Origin: Parasponia andersonii
Taxonomy: Eukaryota; Streptophyta; Magnoliopsida; Rosales; Cannabaceae
Direction: 5' to 3'
Assembly (NCBI GenBank): GCA_002914805.1
Contig: JXTB01000478.1
Coordinates: 242,943 to 306,942, forward strand
DNA: 64,000 nt
The position numbers and the translations under genes were made by a program. Positions within the stretch are counted from its first letter, which is position 1, and every line of letters begins with the position of its first letter. A model generated the notes under the pieces. It saw nothing but the letters and a program-made list of their open reading frames with translations, did no database searches and was not told the DNA's origin. Of this stretch, positions 45,369-57,720 are shown piece after piece.

Positions 45369-47193
45369 ATGGAGATATTTTCATACAGTCACTTGGAAAA
45401 TAGTGAAGCCCATTTGCCTCCTGGCTTTCGTTTTCACCCTACCGATGAGGAACTCGTCACCTACTACCTCCTCAAGAAGGTCCTTGATAGCAACTTCACT
45501 GGCCGAGCAATCGCTGAAGTTGACCTCAATAAGTGTGAGCCTTGGGAGCTTCCTGGTCAGTTTGCTTCTTTTTTCTGAGGCTAGCTGATATGTTTGCATG
45601 TTTATGTACATACATATATATATATATATGTGTGTGTGTATATGTGTGTCTGTGTATAAATGAGTTTGTTTGTTTTTTTTTTCTTTTAGAGAAGGCGAAA
45701 ATGGGGGAGAAAGAGTGGTACTTCTTTAGCCTTCGAGACCGGAAATACCCAACTGGACTGAGAACCAACCGGGCGACTGAAGCTGGGTACTGGAAGGCAA
45801 CTGGGAAAGATAGGGAGATCTACAGTTCCAAGACTTGTGCACTTGTTGGGATGAAGAAGACTTTGGTGTTTTATAGAGGGAGAGCTCCTAAAGGAGAGAA
45901 GAGCAACTGGGTGATGCATGAGTATCGCCTTGAAGGCAAATTTGCTTACCATTATCTCTCAAGGAGCTCCAAGGTCTCCTTCACTTTTATACATTTCTTA
46001 CTAACCCTCCCCGGTTTAATTCAGTTTTCATGCTCGGCTACTTGTACAAGAAATATTAATAACAAGGAGATGACATGGTTTTGGTAGTAATTTGATAATA
46101 TACATATACGATTGTAACGACTGTATAGCTAGTCAGTATATAGCTAGGGGTTATGATGAGGATTTGGTATGCTTTTCTATCGAGTGTATAATCTATATGT
46201 AGTACCACCTATGTTTCTTCTCTACTGAACCAGCTATACTCCGGCCCACAATGCATTTTGGGGACTTGCACATTATCAACTTTTTATTACCATTTAATGC
46301 CGTTGATTGCCTATTTTGCTATATGGTCTGGTAGAGTACCGTTGTCTTGAACGAAGCTTAGTATATGAAATTGACATAGTTTGCGTTTCGTTTCTATCAT
46401 GTAACACTTCCAATCGAGTTTAAATCTACTATACGTTAAGTACAATAATGTGAGTACTTTTTTTCACCACTGTATTAACCCCGTAAGTTTGTCTAATTGC
46501 CTTAGTTGGCTTTTTGCATGAAATGTTTTCTTACGCAGTTACTTTCGTTGTATGTAGGATGAGTGGGTGATCTCCCGAGTGTTCAAGAAGAGCGGCGGAA
46601 CCGGGTCCTCTTCAGGATCCGTATCCGGATCTGGATCCGCAATAACCAGGGGCGTGTCGAAGAAGACCCGGATGGGCTCCAGCACCAACATGAGCCTCTA
46701 CCAAGAGCCAAGCTCTCCTTCGGTCTCTCTCCCTCCACTGCTCGACTCCTCCCCTTACCAACCCAACAACACTACTACAGCCATTACTGCGCTCACTGAC
46801 CGTGACAGCTGCTTGTACGACAGCCAGACCACGAGAGAGCACGTGTCCTGTTTCTCCACCTTCGCCGCCGCTAGCTCCTCCGGCGGCGGCCTCAGCCACT
46901 GCTTCGAGCACGATCCTCACCACCTCGAGACTCTTCAGCCGACGCCGTCGGCCTTTTTCCCGAGGACCGCCTCCGTCGGTGTTGTAGCCGGAATATCGGC
47001 GTTCCCCAGCCTGAGGTCCCTCCAGGAGAATCTCCAGCTGCCTCTTTTGGAAGCGGCGCAGCCGTACTTTCGCGGCGGCTCAGGTGACTTCTCCGGATGC
47101 AGCTCTGCCGGGAACTGGCCTCCGGCGCTTAACGATGACTCTAAGGCCGTCGACGGCGGCACTGAGCTCGACTGCATGTGGTCTAGTTTCTGA
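45369..47193 (+). CDS. CUC2: NAC transcription factor, CUC1/CUC2/NAM type
   Basis: Three exons, 45369-45555, 45690-45973 and 46558-47193, GT-AG, in frame, 368 aa. NAC factors bind DNA as dimers in the nucleus; CUC/NAM members set organ boundaries and allow shoot meristem formation. The NAC domain is at about 16-170: [93 protein letters not shown] and [11 protein letters not shown]. The two introns fall where NAC introns usually do. The C-terminal half is Ser/Pro-rich with [11 protein letters not shown], the CUC-type EHVSCFST, and an end LDCMWSSF that parallels the LDCIW end of CUC2. EHVSCFST is encoded by the miR164 target site (46838-46858), which CUC1/CUC2/NAM have and CUC3 lacks. Exon 3 is much GC-richer than its surroundings. 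CUC1 versus CUC2 orthology cannot be settled by eye; the ORE1/NAC100 branch is unlikely from the domain wording. Confidence 0.95.
45608..45656. repeat. Compound microsatellite in NAC intron 1
   Basis: (CATA)(TA)n followed by (TG)n with interruptions inside the 134-base first intron of the CUC2-like gene. Length is likely to vary between individuals. Confidence 0.85.
46838..46858 (+). promoter_or_regulatory. miR164 target site in the CUC2-like mRNA
   Basis: The 21 bases start AGCACGTGTCCTG and end TTTCTCCA. Against mature miR164 (known to begin UGGAGAAGCAGGGCACG) they pair at all positions except the 5'-most target base, with two G:U wobbles. It lies in frame over the codons for EHVSCFS. In the family, miR164 cleaves CUC1/CUC2 mRNA here to limit boundary domains. 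Confidence 0.93.
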
Positions 47194-48207
47194 TCAGTGA
47201 TCACCCACTTGGGACACACTAGATATCCGTACGGTGTTGTGTTACGTGATATTATTATTATTATGACTACTAATTAGGATTATGGTTTAGTGTTTAATGT
47301 TATAGCGTTAAATTGTTGTGTTTATTGTGTTAAAAATGTTAGTACGAATTGAATTGTGGTTAAGAGAGTGACTAATGAGGGTGGTTTAGGGTTATGCATG
47401 GTTAGCGCGACATATAATAACCTGCCAATCTTGCTTTTGGTACTTTATTGACATTTATGTGATTTTAATAACAACTATATACCTAGTGTCGTTTTTAAAG
47501 TGTCTGTACGTCGTTGTCGTTTAACTGTGTTATTACTTCAGGGAAAAATGATGATTTATTATTATTGTTGTTATTATTACTAATTATTACCTCCCTTTCA
47601 TAATATCTAGAAGACATTAGTAATTTATTATTACAGCGTCTGCATATCAAGGCTTTTTTATTCTGATGATGTATTGTGTCAGATGGAGAAATTCAGCGAT
47701 TCTCATGATTTAGAAAGCGACTTACTCATAATAATTGTAGTTCATTAAAAATTAGCACGGCATGAATTTAAAAAAGTAAAAATAATATTTGAAGGCAACA
47801 CAATTCACGTGTTAAATTCTTAAATTAACTTTTTAAGTTCTTAAATTAACTTTTTAATGTGGTTGAACTCCGTAATATACAGGTACCACACTAACAGGTT
47901 TTTTGGTTTCACCGAATTATTTTTTCTAATTAAAATTCACACGCATGTTCTTTCGTGTTAAAAGATAAAAAAAGATAAAGTGAAAAAAATATTAAATAAT
48001 TGATATATTATTTTTATTATATTTTTAATTATTCAAATTATGATAATTATTATATTAATAATTCAATAACTAAAAATAGATACACAAATAGGTAAAAACA
48101 AATACTTAAAATTATTAGTAATCTAATAACTAAAAAGAAAAAAAATACAAATGGATAGATAAAAAAATATACCTAAAATTACGAACCATATATATATATA
48201 TATAAAA
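47194..48207. other. 3' UTR and downstream flank of the NAC gene
   Basis: No exon. (ATT)n runs at about 47252-47264 and 47559-47584. An ACTTTTTAAgTTCTTAAATTA phrase is repeated in tandem at about 47818-47856. Poly(A) site not assigned. Confidence 0.5.
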
Positions 48208-48790
48208 GGTTTTTGGTCTCTTGTATTATTAGAGATTGGCAAAATTGTTTTAAGTTATTTTTTTGGCAATTAAGTTCTAAATTTTAAAAATCTTGGCAAT
48301 AAGTCTTTTTTGTAAATAATTGTTAAAATATTAGAAAGAATTGAACATTTTAAAGTCATATAAGATTTTTGAATGTCAAAATTAATATTTTACTAGCACT
48401 AGCTGGATTTAGAAATAAAATAACTAAAAATTAATTAAAATTAACAACACAATATAAAAAATAAATAATAAAAAAATTCAAAAATTTAAAATTTCTTTTT
48501 ATTTCTCTTCTAAACTAATAAGTTTTAATAAAATACTAATTTCTTTCACTTAAACATGTTTAATTTTATGAGAACTTTAACATTAACAAACAAAAAGGAC
48601 TTAATTGTTAAAGTTTTAAAATTTAAGGACTTAATTGCCAAAAATCAACTTAGACTATTTTGCTAATTTATGAAAAACATGGGGGCCAAACATGTCAAAA
48701 ACTCATAAAACTTAAGAACCTAATTGCCAAAAACTAACTTAGACTATTTTGCCAATATACGAATAACATGGGTCAATCATGCCAAAAAAT
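48208..48790. mobile_element. Foldback element with an additional third arm
   Basis: Left arm about 48208-48315 (GATTGGCAAAATTGTTTTAA, TTGGCAATTAAGTTCTAAA) is the reverse complement of 48590-48700 (GGACTTAATTGCCAAAAATC, TTAGACTATTTTGC). A further copy of the right arm follows directly at 48706-48790 (CCTAATTGCCAAAAACTAAC, TTAGACTATTTTGCC). The middle is AT-rich without coding. This is the layout of a MITE or foldback transposon with a tandem end. Confidence 0.75.
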
Positions 48791-48830
48791 CACATATATA
48801 TATATATACACACGCGTGCGCGCGTGTGCG
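48791..48830. repeat. Perfect alternating pyrimidine-purine tract
   Basis: Forty bases of strict Y-R alternation: (CA)(TA)n, then CACACGCGTGCGCGCGTGTG, then CG. Such tracts, above all the CG part, favour Z-DNA. Confidence 0.9.
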
Positions 48831-50101
48831 AGATAATATATATTAAAAAAACCACCATCTTTAGCCCTTCTGCAAAAAGTACTTTTTTACTAATATAAAA
48901 AAAAATCTTTTATTTGTGTTATTTCACACATATAGTTAAAATTAGAGTTAAAATTGTCCATTGCAAATGTTTTTAATTTTTTAAATCAGATAACGTAATT
49001 CAAATAAATAATTTTTGAGTATTTGAAAGTGGTTACAGTTAGATTTCTAAATGGTTATCTTTTCAGCTAAATCTGTGGATACCAATAGAAAATTTTAAAG
49101 AATAAAAGTAATTGTTAAAGTAATGATTGTTTTGTCATAAAGTAATTTGGTAACTGTGATTAGTAATGAAATTTTGAATTTTCAACTTACACACAGTAGA
49201 TTACCAAGACTTACACAATTATTGTAGCGATAGTTTTTTTTTTTTACAAATTATTAACTTTTTAACAAAAATGAGTCATGTACAAAGTATATAATTTGGA
49301 ATTATGGCTGAGAGCGAAATTCTGACTTATAAAAATAAATAAAGTCCATTTACACACTTTGTTTATGACTATTTTATGTTAAAAAATAAATAGTTTGTGA
49401 CAAATAAACTATTGTGTAACAACTGTATAATTAAGGTGTTATTATTATATAAGTTAAGCCAAAGTGATATAATGAGTATAATTCATTGGTCATTACTGTT
49501 ATTAAACCTTATTATTATTATTTTAGCATTTGACGATATAGAAATATAAACGCTAAATCACTTGTGGATACTTTAAAAAAAAAATGGTGGATAGCTAACA
49601 TTTATTAATAGTGGTCATAAAGTGCAATCTTTTGGTTGGTAAATTATAGCGAAAATGACACTCACAACTATGTTTTTAAAAAGCATGACGAAAATATGAC
49701 CTAAAGACTATGAATTATTTTTGCATTATCTAAAAAGAATATTTTGTCTAAATAATGGATGCTAAAGGACACCGTGGTAAACTTATAAATATGAGAATCT
49801 TATCAAAGTTTAGGATTAAGTGAAAGAAAGATATTATGAACAAATGAAAGCTTTGTTGCCGCAATAGTTTGATAAGTAAATACTACCTACTCTTTCCAAG
49901 TTTAATTGATAGCAAGTTTATCATTTTCCCTTTTTCTTTTCTCCTTTCTTTTCTGTTTATCATTTTTTTTCTTTTTTCCCTTTCTTAATAACCTTTTTTA
50001 TTTTTTATTTTTCATTTCCTTTTTATTTTTTTCCTTTTTCTTAAAAAAATTATTTTGTTTCCTCTTTTTTTTTTTTTCCTTTTTTCATTTTTCATTTTTT
50101 T
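48831..50101. other. Intergenic, no gene seen
   Basis: AT-rich. The last 200 bases are an extreme T/C-rich tract leading straight into the gap. No exon recognised. Confidence 0.5.
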
Positions 50102-50956
50102 NNNNNNNNNNNNNNNNNNNNNNNNNNNNNNNNNNNNNNNNNNNNNNNNNNNNNNNNNNNNNNNNNNNNNNNNNNNNNNNNNNNNNNNNNNNNNNNNNNN
50201 NNNNNNNNNNNNNNNNNNNNNNNNNNNNNNNNNNNNNNNNNNNNNNNNNNNNNNNNNNNNNNNNNNNNNNNNNNNNNNNNNNNNNNNNNNNNNNNNNNNN
50301 NNNNNNNNNNNNNNNNNNNNNNNNNNNNNNNNNNNNNNNNNNNNNNNNNNNNNNNNNNNNNNNNNNNNNNNNNNNNNNNNNNNNNNNNNNNNNNNNNNNN
50401 NNNNNNNNNNNNNNNNNNNNNNNNNNNNNNNNNNNNNNNNNNNNNNNNNNNNNNNNNNNNNNNNNNNNNNNNNNNNNNNNNNNNNNNNNNNNNNNNNNNN
50501 NNNNNNNNNNNNNNNNNNNNNNNNNNNNNNNNNNNNNNNNNNNNNNNNNNNNNNNNNNNNNNNNNNNNNNNNNNNNNNNNNNNNNNNNNNNNNNNNNNNN
50601 NNNNNNNNNNNNNNNNNNNNNNNNNNNNNNNNNNNNNNNNNNNNNNNNNNNNNNNNNNNNNNNNNNNNNNNNNNNNNNNNNNNNNNNNNNNNNNNNNNNN
50701 NNNNNNNNNNNNNNNNNNNNNNNNNNNNNNNNNNNNNNNNNNNNNNNNNNNNNNNNNNNNNNNNNNNNNNNNNNNNNNNNNNNNNNNNNNNNNNNNNNNN
50801 NNNNNNNNNNNNNNNNNNNNNNNNNNNNNNNNNNNNNNNNNNNNNNNNNNNNNNNNNNNNNNNNNNNNNNNNNNNNNNNNNNNNNNNNNNNNNNNNNNNN
50901 NNNNNNNNNNNNNNNNNNNNNNNNNNNNNNNNNNNNNNNNNNNNNNNNNNNNNNNN
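50102..50956. other. Assembly gap, 855 N
   Basis: Run of N next to a long T/C-rich low-complexity tract, which is the likely cause of the break. Any long open frames across it are artefacts. Confidence 1.
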
Positions 50957-52266
50957 AATACAATTGAAACAACCTGCATATGTATTTAAGACGCATATGA
51001 TATGTTATGTTTCATTTATAAAATAAAAAAAGTAGAATTTCTAGACTTTCGAATATGTGATGAGAGAGATATATCATTAAGCGCGGATAAATAATGGATG
51101 GATTATCTATTATGGATTTAATATATATATATATATATATATACATATATTTCAATTAAACATCACTTGATCATTATGTGACAGAAATGTTTTTTTTTTT
51201 TTTAATATTAGGAATCAATGACCCGCATAATGTAAAATCATATATCGTATTAACAGGTAGATATGCGAATCATGCTTCCCAGAAGCCGAATTTCCATGTA
51301 GGGCAATCTTATTATTATTATTATTATTTTGGGTACTGAATTTTCTTTCAAGAAGACTCCACCTAAAAAAAATACCTGATGTAAACATATATTACACATA
51401 TATATATATATATATATATATAATACATCCTCCCTCAAAAAAAAGCAAAAAAAATGTATATATATACATACATATACATATATAATATTTCCCAGAGGCC
51501 GAATTTCCCAGTACCCCAGCGGCCCAAGTTAGTACATTTCTTTAATTCGACCGACTTTACTGAAGAAGATTCCACCTAAAAAAAAATGCATAACGATATG
51601 ACATTAAAATAGTTGTCGCTTAAGCAGGGCCTCTGCAACAGTACCGAAATAAAGAAAAAAGATTTCATGAACCAGAAAAAATAAATGAGTTCCGTTGCTG
51701 GTCGGTTTTTGCACTCGTTTCTTTAAAATCTATAAATGATATCGTTTTATTGTTTTCTTCTTCTTTTTTTTTTTTCATTTGGAAAGACGTTTTATTGTTT
51801 TCAAATGACTGTATTTAGCATAAAAATGTTCATATTTTATAGGCAATTTCAGTAAAGAAAATGCACAATACATGCTAAATTATCAGGAAAAGATTTATTC
51901 AGAAAAATTGTAATTAACCTGAATTCATTGCAGTAATAACAACAAAAGATGTGATCACGTAAACGAAGCAACGAACTCTTTAGATTTCGAGAGTAAAAGA
52001 TCATCCATAACTGAGATACTCCATATATGCTCCATGAGAACTCTCTAGCTCTGTTGATGGAGGTAGCGAAAAAGAACATAAGTTTTATTTAAGTTAGGAC
52101 CAAAACTCTATTAGTTATTTTTTTATATACTGATAGCCAATAGAAGCCATATCAATCCTTATTAGGTCAATAATGAGTATCCACACATTACGTAACACAT
52201 ATCCGATTAGTATTTTCATGAGCCCATAATAAGATCAGTGATTAGACAACCCATAGATTGCATAAT
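50957..52266. other. Intergenic, no gene seen
   Basis: Contains (TA)n at about 51119-51142 and 51400-51422, and two related phrases 'CCCAGAAGCCGAATTTCC' (about 51279) and 'CCCAGAGGCCGAATTTCC' (about 51490), each followed some 60 bases on by GAAGATTCCACCTAAAAA-type text (about 51352 and 51563): a diverged local duplication of about 210-base period. No exon. Confidence 0.5.
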
Positions 52267-52532
52267 TATTAGGGAAATGTGTATAAATACTTGTTTTTAA
52301 AACTATATTTTCACAAATATCCGTTTTCATTTTTATTTCATAAATACTCATTTTTAGAGAAATATAAACTACTACTGTTTTACATATGAAATGTATACCG
52401 TGTTATATATTTCATGAATAAAAATTACACTAAAAATTGACACACATTTTAAAATGTATATCATATGCCAAATTTATAATAAAAAATGCAAATACTTATA
52501 TTGTTAATGCATATTGTTCATATTTTATATAT
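52267..52532. mobile_element. Left half of an older inverted-repeat element split by the Tat insertion
   Basis: Starts ATTAGGGAAATGTGTATAAA, then TACTTGTTTTTAAAAC. The DNA on the far side of the retrotransposon (60128-60295) ends, read in reverse complement, ATTAGAGAAATTTACATCC, then CATAAATACCAGTTTTTAA. AATTATT flanks both outer ends and may be its target duplication. The wording fits a non-autonomous inverted-repeat element. Confidence 0.45.
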
Positions 52533-53002
52533 TATTGACGGGGGTTTTGTCAACAATGAATTTTTAGATCTATGAAATGTGGCTTATGAATGAAATGAAT
52601 TGAAAAATAAAGTAAAGAGACAAGAATTTTATAATAAATTCAGCCCAAAATAAGATGAGCCTATTTCTATTGTTCTTCACTATTTTCTGGAGAATTACAA
52701 AAGTTTCTCTATGTCTAGAGGTGAGAGCAAAGAGAGAATTACAGAGAGAGTGTATAGTGATTGAGAGATGAAAAATTATGAGACCCCTTTATATAGATGA
52801 GGGTAGCTTTAGGTTTCCCAATTTTGTGAATAGGAAGCTACGTAATAAGATACAATATAATATTGAGATTGGGAGACTACACAATAATGGGTAATTATGA
52901 CTACACAATAATAGGTAATTATCTCCTCTTCAATTAGCTAGTTGCCTTTTTAGAGAGGTAAGGCAAGTCAACTATTTGTGGTGGTAAAAAAACCACACAA
53001 CA
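52533..53002 (-). repeat. 3' LTR of Tat element copy 2
   Basis: Plus reading begins TATTGACGGGGGTTTTGTC and ends ACCACACAACA, 470 bases. It matches 59670-60127 over its length, and the first 200 bases match the LTRs of copy 1 (AATTTTATA, TTCTTCACTATTTTCTGGAG). A TATA box lies on the minus strand near 52788 (CTATATAAAGG). The adjacent 53003-53020 is purine-rich on the minus strand (AAAAGTTGGGAGGGCT), the polypurine tract. Confidence 0.9.
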
Positions 53003-54764
53003 ATAGCCCTCCCAACTTTTAATGTGTCCTTGACGTGTTGAAAACTTTCTTCAATAAAATAGTTGACAACATATCATTGTGATCATTTGTTCTCACTCAA
53101 GTCTTCAACTGAGCTTGTTGTAAGTTCTCTCAATTCTTCTTTGTCGATGTCGACGATTGAGTTAGTAGGTATAAAGCAGTGATCAAATAGCGTAACCATA
53201 CTCTTGTTGGCATCTCTTTCTCATAGATAGATGAATTAACCTTTTGTGAATTTAATAAGGAGCAAACTCTTAGTAAGCTGAAAAACGCCGCCTCTCCAAT
53301 AGCAAGAGAGAAAGTGAAGTATGCGATTGAAAAATGATCTCATTAATCTTTCATAGAAACTTATAGAGAAGTAGAAAATACTTAAGAATTATGTCGTTAT
53401 CGATATAACTGTTTACTAATTAGAGCGTTGAAGAGTTTGCAAAGTCTTTTAAAGAAAAATTTTTCTCAATCATAAATTTGAGATAATGCTCGCACTGAAT
53501 AAGTATGATTCTTAATTTGAAAGCCTCGATCTAGAGATAATGCTTTTATGTTAAAATTCTGAAGGCGGTTAATGAAGTCACAAAGAAACAAAATAAGGTG
53601 TGCTACCCTGAAGATGCAGTTGATGACACCTATGTCGTCAAAGAACAGCTCATAGTAGTTGAATTAGTGAATGACATGAACTCTTTTTATGCTTTTTAGT
53701 AGTTTTAAAGGGTATCATATTTCAAATTTTCATGCAAAATGTTAGAAAATTCAAAAATACTGAAAGTAAACAAAGATATAAAAAATACTTGATTCTTGGG
53801 TCTAATACTTTTGATTGAGCTCACATATACTTAAGATATTTTACTTCATAAAATAAGAATCGAGTTGTTTCATAGGATAGATCTATAGCTCATTATTCAA
53901 TTAGATGTGAATTATAGGAATTATTAGGCCATCTCATATATTAATTTGAGATTCCATGTTTGAAAATCTTCCATAAGGTATAAATTTGTAAAAATTGTTA
54001 GGTCATTCTAAAGATTCATAATTCTATGTCATGTCGATAATTTAAAAATAAGTGAGATCGACCTTTACGCTCTTGCGATTCGAATCCAATAACTTAAAAT
54101 GGAATTTAAGTAGTAGAATAGGTTAAGTCACTTATGAAAAACAATAAGCATGAGTGATGTGAACTTAATATTTGTTTTTCAAAAATTCCATGTTAAATAA
54201 AAGGTAAATACCAATATATCACATCGAACTATGGATGTTTTATTTAGTCACTTATTTATTCGAGAAGGGATATCACATCGTACGACATGCTAAGATATGA
54301 AGTAAGGAGAAAATCCTAAGATTTTTAGAAATTTTAGAAATTCATCTATTCAAAATTCCAACTCCTCTAAATAAATATTTGCATAGTTCTTTAGGAGACA
54401 AATAGGAGATTACTTAATCTGATCCCCCCTCCCGAGTTTTATGGTATTCAAAGGCGAATCAATAGAATAAGATGTATTAAGATAATACATTGAAGGAATA
54501 ATATCTTTATTAATAAATTCGAATGACAAATAGTCTTACTGCCCTACTTCCGGTTTTATGATGTTGTAATAAATTCTATAAAACTATAAATAGACAACAC
54601 ATAAAAATGAAAATAAATCGTATAAAGAAAATCTATAAACTTTTATTAATGGAGTTATCGAAATATTTGAAGATGCACCACGAGTTAGTAGTCGCATAAT
54701 AGTTGATACGAGATGAAGGGACTTGAAAATAATTACTGATAGAAGTAATGAAAATTCACATAGT
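53003..54764. other. 3' non-coding region of Tat element copy 2
   Basis: 54065-54440 parallels 24290-24670 of copy 1. The remainder has no coding traces and no sign of the PF04195-like antisense gene. The open frame at 54584-54928 (-) is not part of any recognised domain. Confidence 0.7.
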
Positions 54765-55130
54765 ATGAAGAGCTCGTACTTTTGGAGCTCGAATAAAATG
54801 GAGCTTGAATATAGAGAGCTCAATGATCGAATGAAGATCTTATCGAAGTTTAACCGAGTGACGACCTCGTCTAGGTCAAAGATAATGAATTCGAACTTAG
54901 TGAAGAGCTTGCATAATAGAAAGCCCAATGATCTAGTAATCTTGAAGGTCTGAGAAACAGAGTGAAGATCTCATCGAGATCAAAGATAGTGAGGAGCTCG
55001 AATATAATAGAGAGCTCAAATATTAAGAGATCTCGAATATAAGGGGAGATCTCGCATAATCGGGAGCTTATATATAATAGGAAGCTTGAATATAAAGAGC
55101 TTAAGGAAAGAATAGAGATCTTGTCGAGGT
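54765..55130. repeat. Degenerate short tandem repeat (GAGCTCGAATATAA-like)
   Basis: More than ten imperfect occurrences of words such as AGAGCTC, GAGCTTGAATATA and GAGATCTCG with variable spacing. It sits between the second RNase H remnant and the 3' region, the place where copy 1 has its integrase. Confidence 0.7.
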
Positions 55131-55289
55131 ATGATCAACTGAATGAAGATCATAGTTACATTCATTCAATCTTATAGAGATATGTCTTGACCATACGTAT
55201 ACTCTCAACCCAGAGAGTCATTCCTTAACCATAGGTATGAGTTGACCAATACATTTTTCTCACTTATATGAGCACATCAATAGTGATTA

Positions 55290-56160
55290 TCATCTTTAGT
55301 AACCACACATTCTTCGTCGAAGCCAATTTAGCTAAGGCATCTACTTGGGTATTTTTCCTACGAAGAGTAGCTGAATACTATATGTGGTAAATATTGAGAA
55401 GAAACATTGTACTTCATGCAAATAAGCCAATATTTTCCCTCTTCCTGCTTGGTAATTACCAATTACTTGGCAAACAACTAATTGTGAATCACCGAATACC
55501 TCGATTATGTCTAACTTCATCTTTTTTGTGAGCTTAAGTCTAATAATCAGTGCCTCGTATTTCTACTTTATTATTTGATGTTAAAAATCTAAAGCGAAGT
55601 ACGTAATGAATATTATGCCTCTCTAGACTAATTAATATTAAGCCTGCTCCAGCTCTGTTTTGATTTGATGATCTATCCATATAAAGCTTTCAAACTTCGA
55701 CGAATCTATAATAGGTTTTTCGATCACTTTGGTAGGAAGATTGATATCATAAGTAAACTCTGCAATAAAATTTGTGAAACTTGACCTTTGATCGTAGTGC
55801 ATGGTCGAAAATTGACATCGAATTAGCTTAACTCAAGCACCTACTTAAGTACTCGACCTGATGCTTTAGATTTTTGATGGACACTAACTTCTCCATCTCC
55901 GGATATCTAGTTTTTGCATCGAGTAATATTTTGCTCACATAGTATCTATGTTATTGTACATTTTCTTCTTCTGGAATCAATGCAGTACTTGTTTCGTACT
56001 TAGAGACAGTGAGGCATAGGTACAACTTTTTCCCTGGTTTTGGTTTCGATTACAGTGGAAGAGAACTCAGATATTTCTTCAAATCTTAGAATGCTTGCTC
56101 GCACTTCTCGGTCTACTCGAACCTCTTTAAAAACTTCAGCACTTGAAGAATGGTTGACGT
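55290..56160 (-). pseudogene. RNase H remnants of Tat element copy 2
   Basis: Minus-strand traces parallel to 26030-26931 of copy 1: the second RNase H between about 55290 and 55830 and part of the Gypsy RNase H at about 55890-56160. Stops are frequent, and the segment encoding the end of the Gypsy RNase H (LALALIVTSRKFRPYFQ in copy 1) is deleted around 55880. Confidence 0.75.
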
Positions 56161-56935
56161 GTATCTGTTGATCTCAATACAAATTGGCTCAATATGACCA
56201 CTCTTCCTGCTAAACTCTGTATATGTTTAGGCTTGTAAAGTGATTGCCAGTCGATTAGTGCTTGGATCTATTAGAGATTAGCTTCAATATCTCATTAATA
56301 AGCCATGAATCCTAGAAATTTCCCAGATCCTGCTCTAAATGCACACTTCTGTAGTTTTAACTTTATCTGATACTTCTAAAGAATTTTGAACATCTTATCA
56401 AGGTATTTAACATGATCTTCAGCTTTCTTCGACTTTACCAATATGTCATCAATATATACCTCCATTATCTTGCAAATTTGTTTTGCAAACTTCATATGGG
56501 TAAAACATTGATAAGTTGCTCTTATGTTGATGAGTCTGAATGGTATCTTCTTATAATAATACAATCCTCGATCAGTAATGAATGAGGTATGCTCCTCATC
56601 TAATTCGCACATAGGAATTTGATTGTACCTAAAATACACGTCAATAAAGCTTAACAATACATGCCAGACATTATATTGATAAGCTAGTCTATTCTTGGAA
56701 GTGAAAAACTATTTTTTGGGTAGGTTTTATTAAAATCTATGAAATCAATGCATGTTCTACATTTTCCATTAAGTTTCTTTACCAAAACTAGATTTGCAAG
56801 TCAGTTTGGGTAAAATGATTCCATGATAAATTCGATCTCAAGCAACTTCTCGACCTCTTCTTTCGATGCGACATAGCATTCTGGATCCATCGCCATTCTC
56901 TTCTATCACATAGGTTTCTTCGTCGTATCAATGTT
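56161..56935 (-). pseudogene. Reverse transcriptase of Tat element copy 2
   Basis: 56376-56657 is open for 93 codons: MLSFIDVYFRYNQIPMCELD, EEHTSFITDRGLYYYKKIPF, then MEVYIDDILVKSKKAEDHVK with the catalytic Y-I-D-D box intact. Upstream, 56700-56935 reads VLVKKLNGKCRTCIDF-like text with stops. It lines up with 26932-27815 of copy 1. Confidence 0.88.
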
Positions 56936-57720
56936 GAGCATATAATATTTAGATTAATCCCCATCATATCTGAATGTTGCTATACGAAGACATTTAGATT
57001 CATTTTTAGGAATGTGACCAACTCAGCCAGTATGGGTTCTTGAAGCTTTACTCTGATTTTTAGCACATTCGAAGACTTATCTATTGAAAAATCTTCCAAG
57101 TCTTTGATTGGTCCAGTTTTGATCTCTTCATCGATCTTTCGTGGGTCGAAGTCTTTGATAGACGTTTCACCTAACGTTTCCTTTTGCTACTAAACCATCA
57201 TTGTGCAATGTGTTATTTCTTATGTGGGGAGCTTCAAAGAATTATTATAACAAGACCGTGCATCTTATTGGTTGCCTCACACTTTGTCTACTCCATGATG
57301 AGTTGGAATTTCATAGTGAGATGATAAATCGAAGTGAAAGCTCGTAGTTCTCTTATAGTTGGTCTTCCTAACATAACATTAAATGTTGAAGGGTAATCTA
57401 CTACCAAAAATTGAGTCATTATTATCGAAACTATAGGATAAGTCCTAACTTCACCATCAACTCAATCATGCCCTTTGGCATTATGCCATTGCCTGTAAAT
57501 CTATAGAGTGGAGTAACAATAGGTTTTAGATAGCTATCACTTAATCTCGTCTTCTCGAATGCATTGTAGTACAAGGTATCGACAAGACTCCTATTATCGA
57601 ATAATACTCGCTACAATTGTGTGTTACCACAGTTGATTTTTATGACAAGCGCATTATTATATAGGTAATGGACCTTTCTCGTATCCTACTATGTAAAAGT
57701 GATATCCATGTCTGGTACTC
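56936..57720 (-). pseudogene. Protease region of Tat element copy 2, normal orientation
   Basis: On the minus strand the text LFDNRSLVDTLYYNAFEKTR corresponds to LVDNGSAVDILYYDVFKKMG of copy 1, followed by TPLYRFTGNGIMPKGMIELM and later KTWKIF-type linker text. The catalytic Asp is kept but the following Gly is Arg. Numerous stops. This region gives the reference orientation that shows the copy 1 segment is inverted. Confidence 0.8.

Noticed and set aside
49906..51026. Several open frames of about 300-350 codons on both strands
   Set aside because: They consist almost wholly of the 855-N gap plus poly(T/C) tracts; artefacts of treating N as coding.
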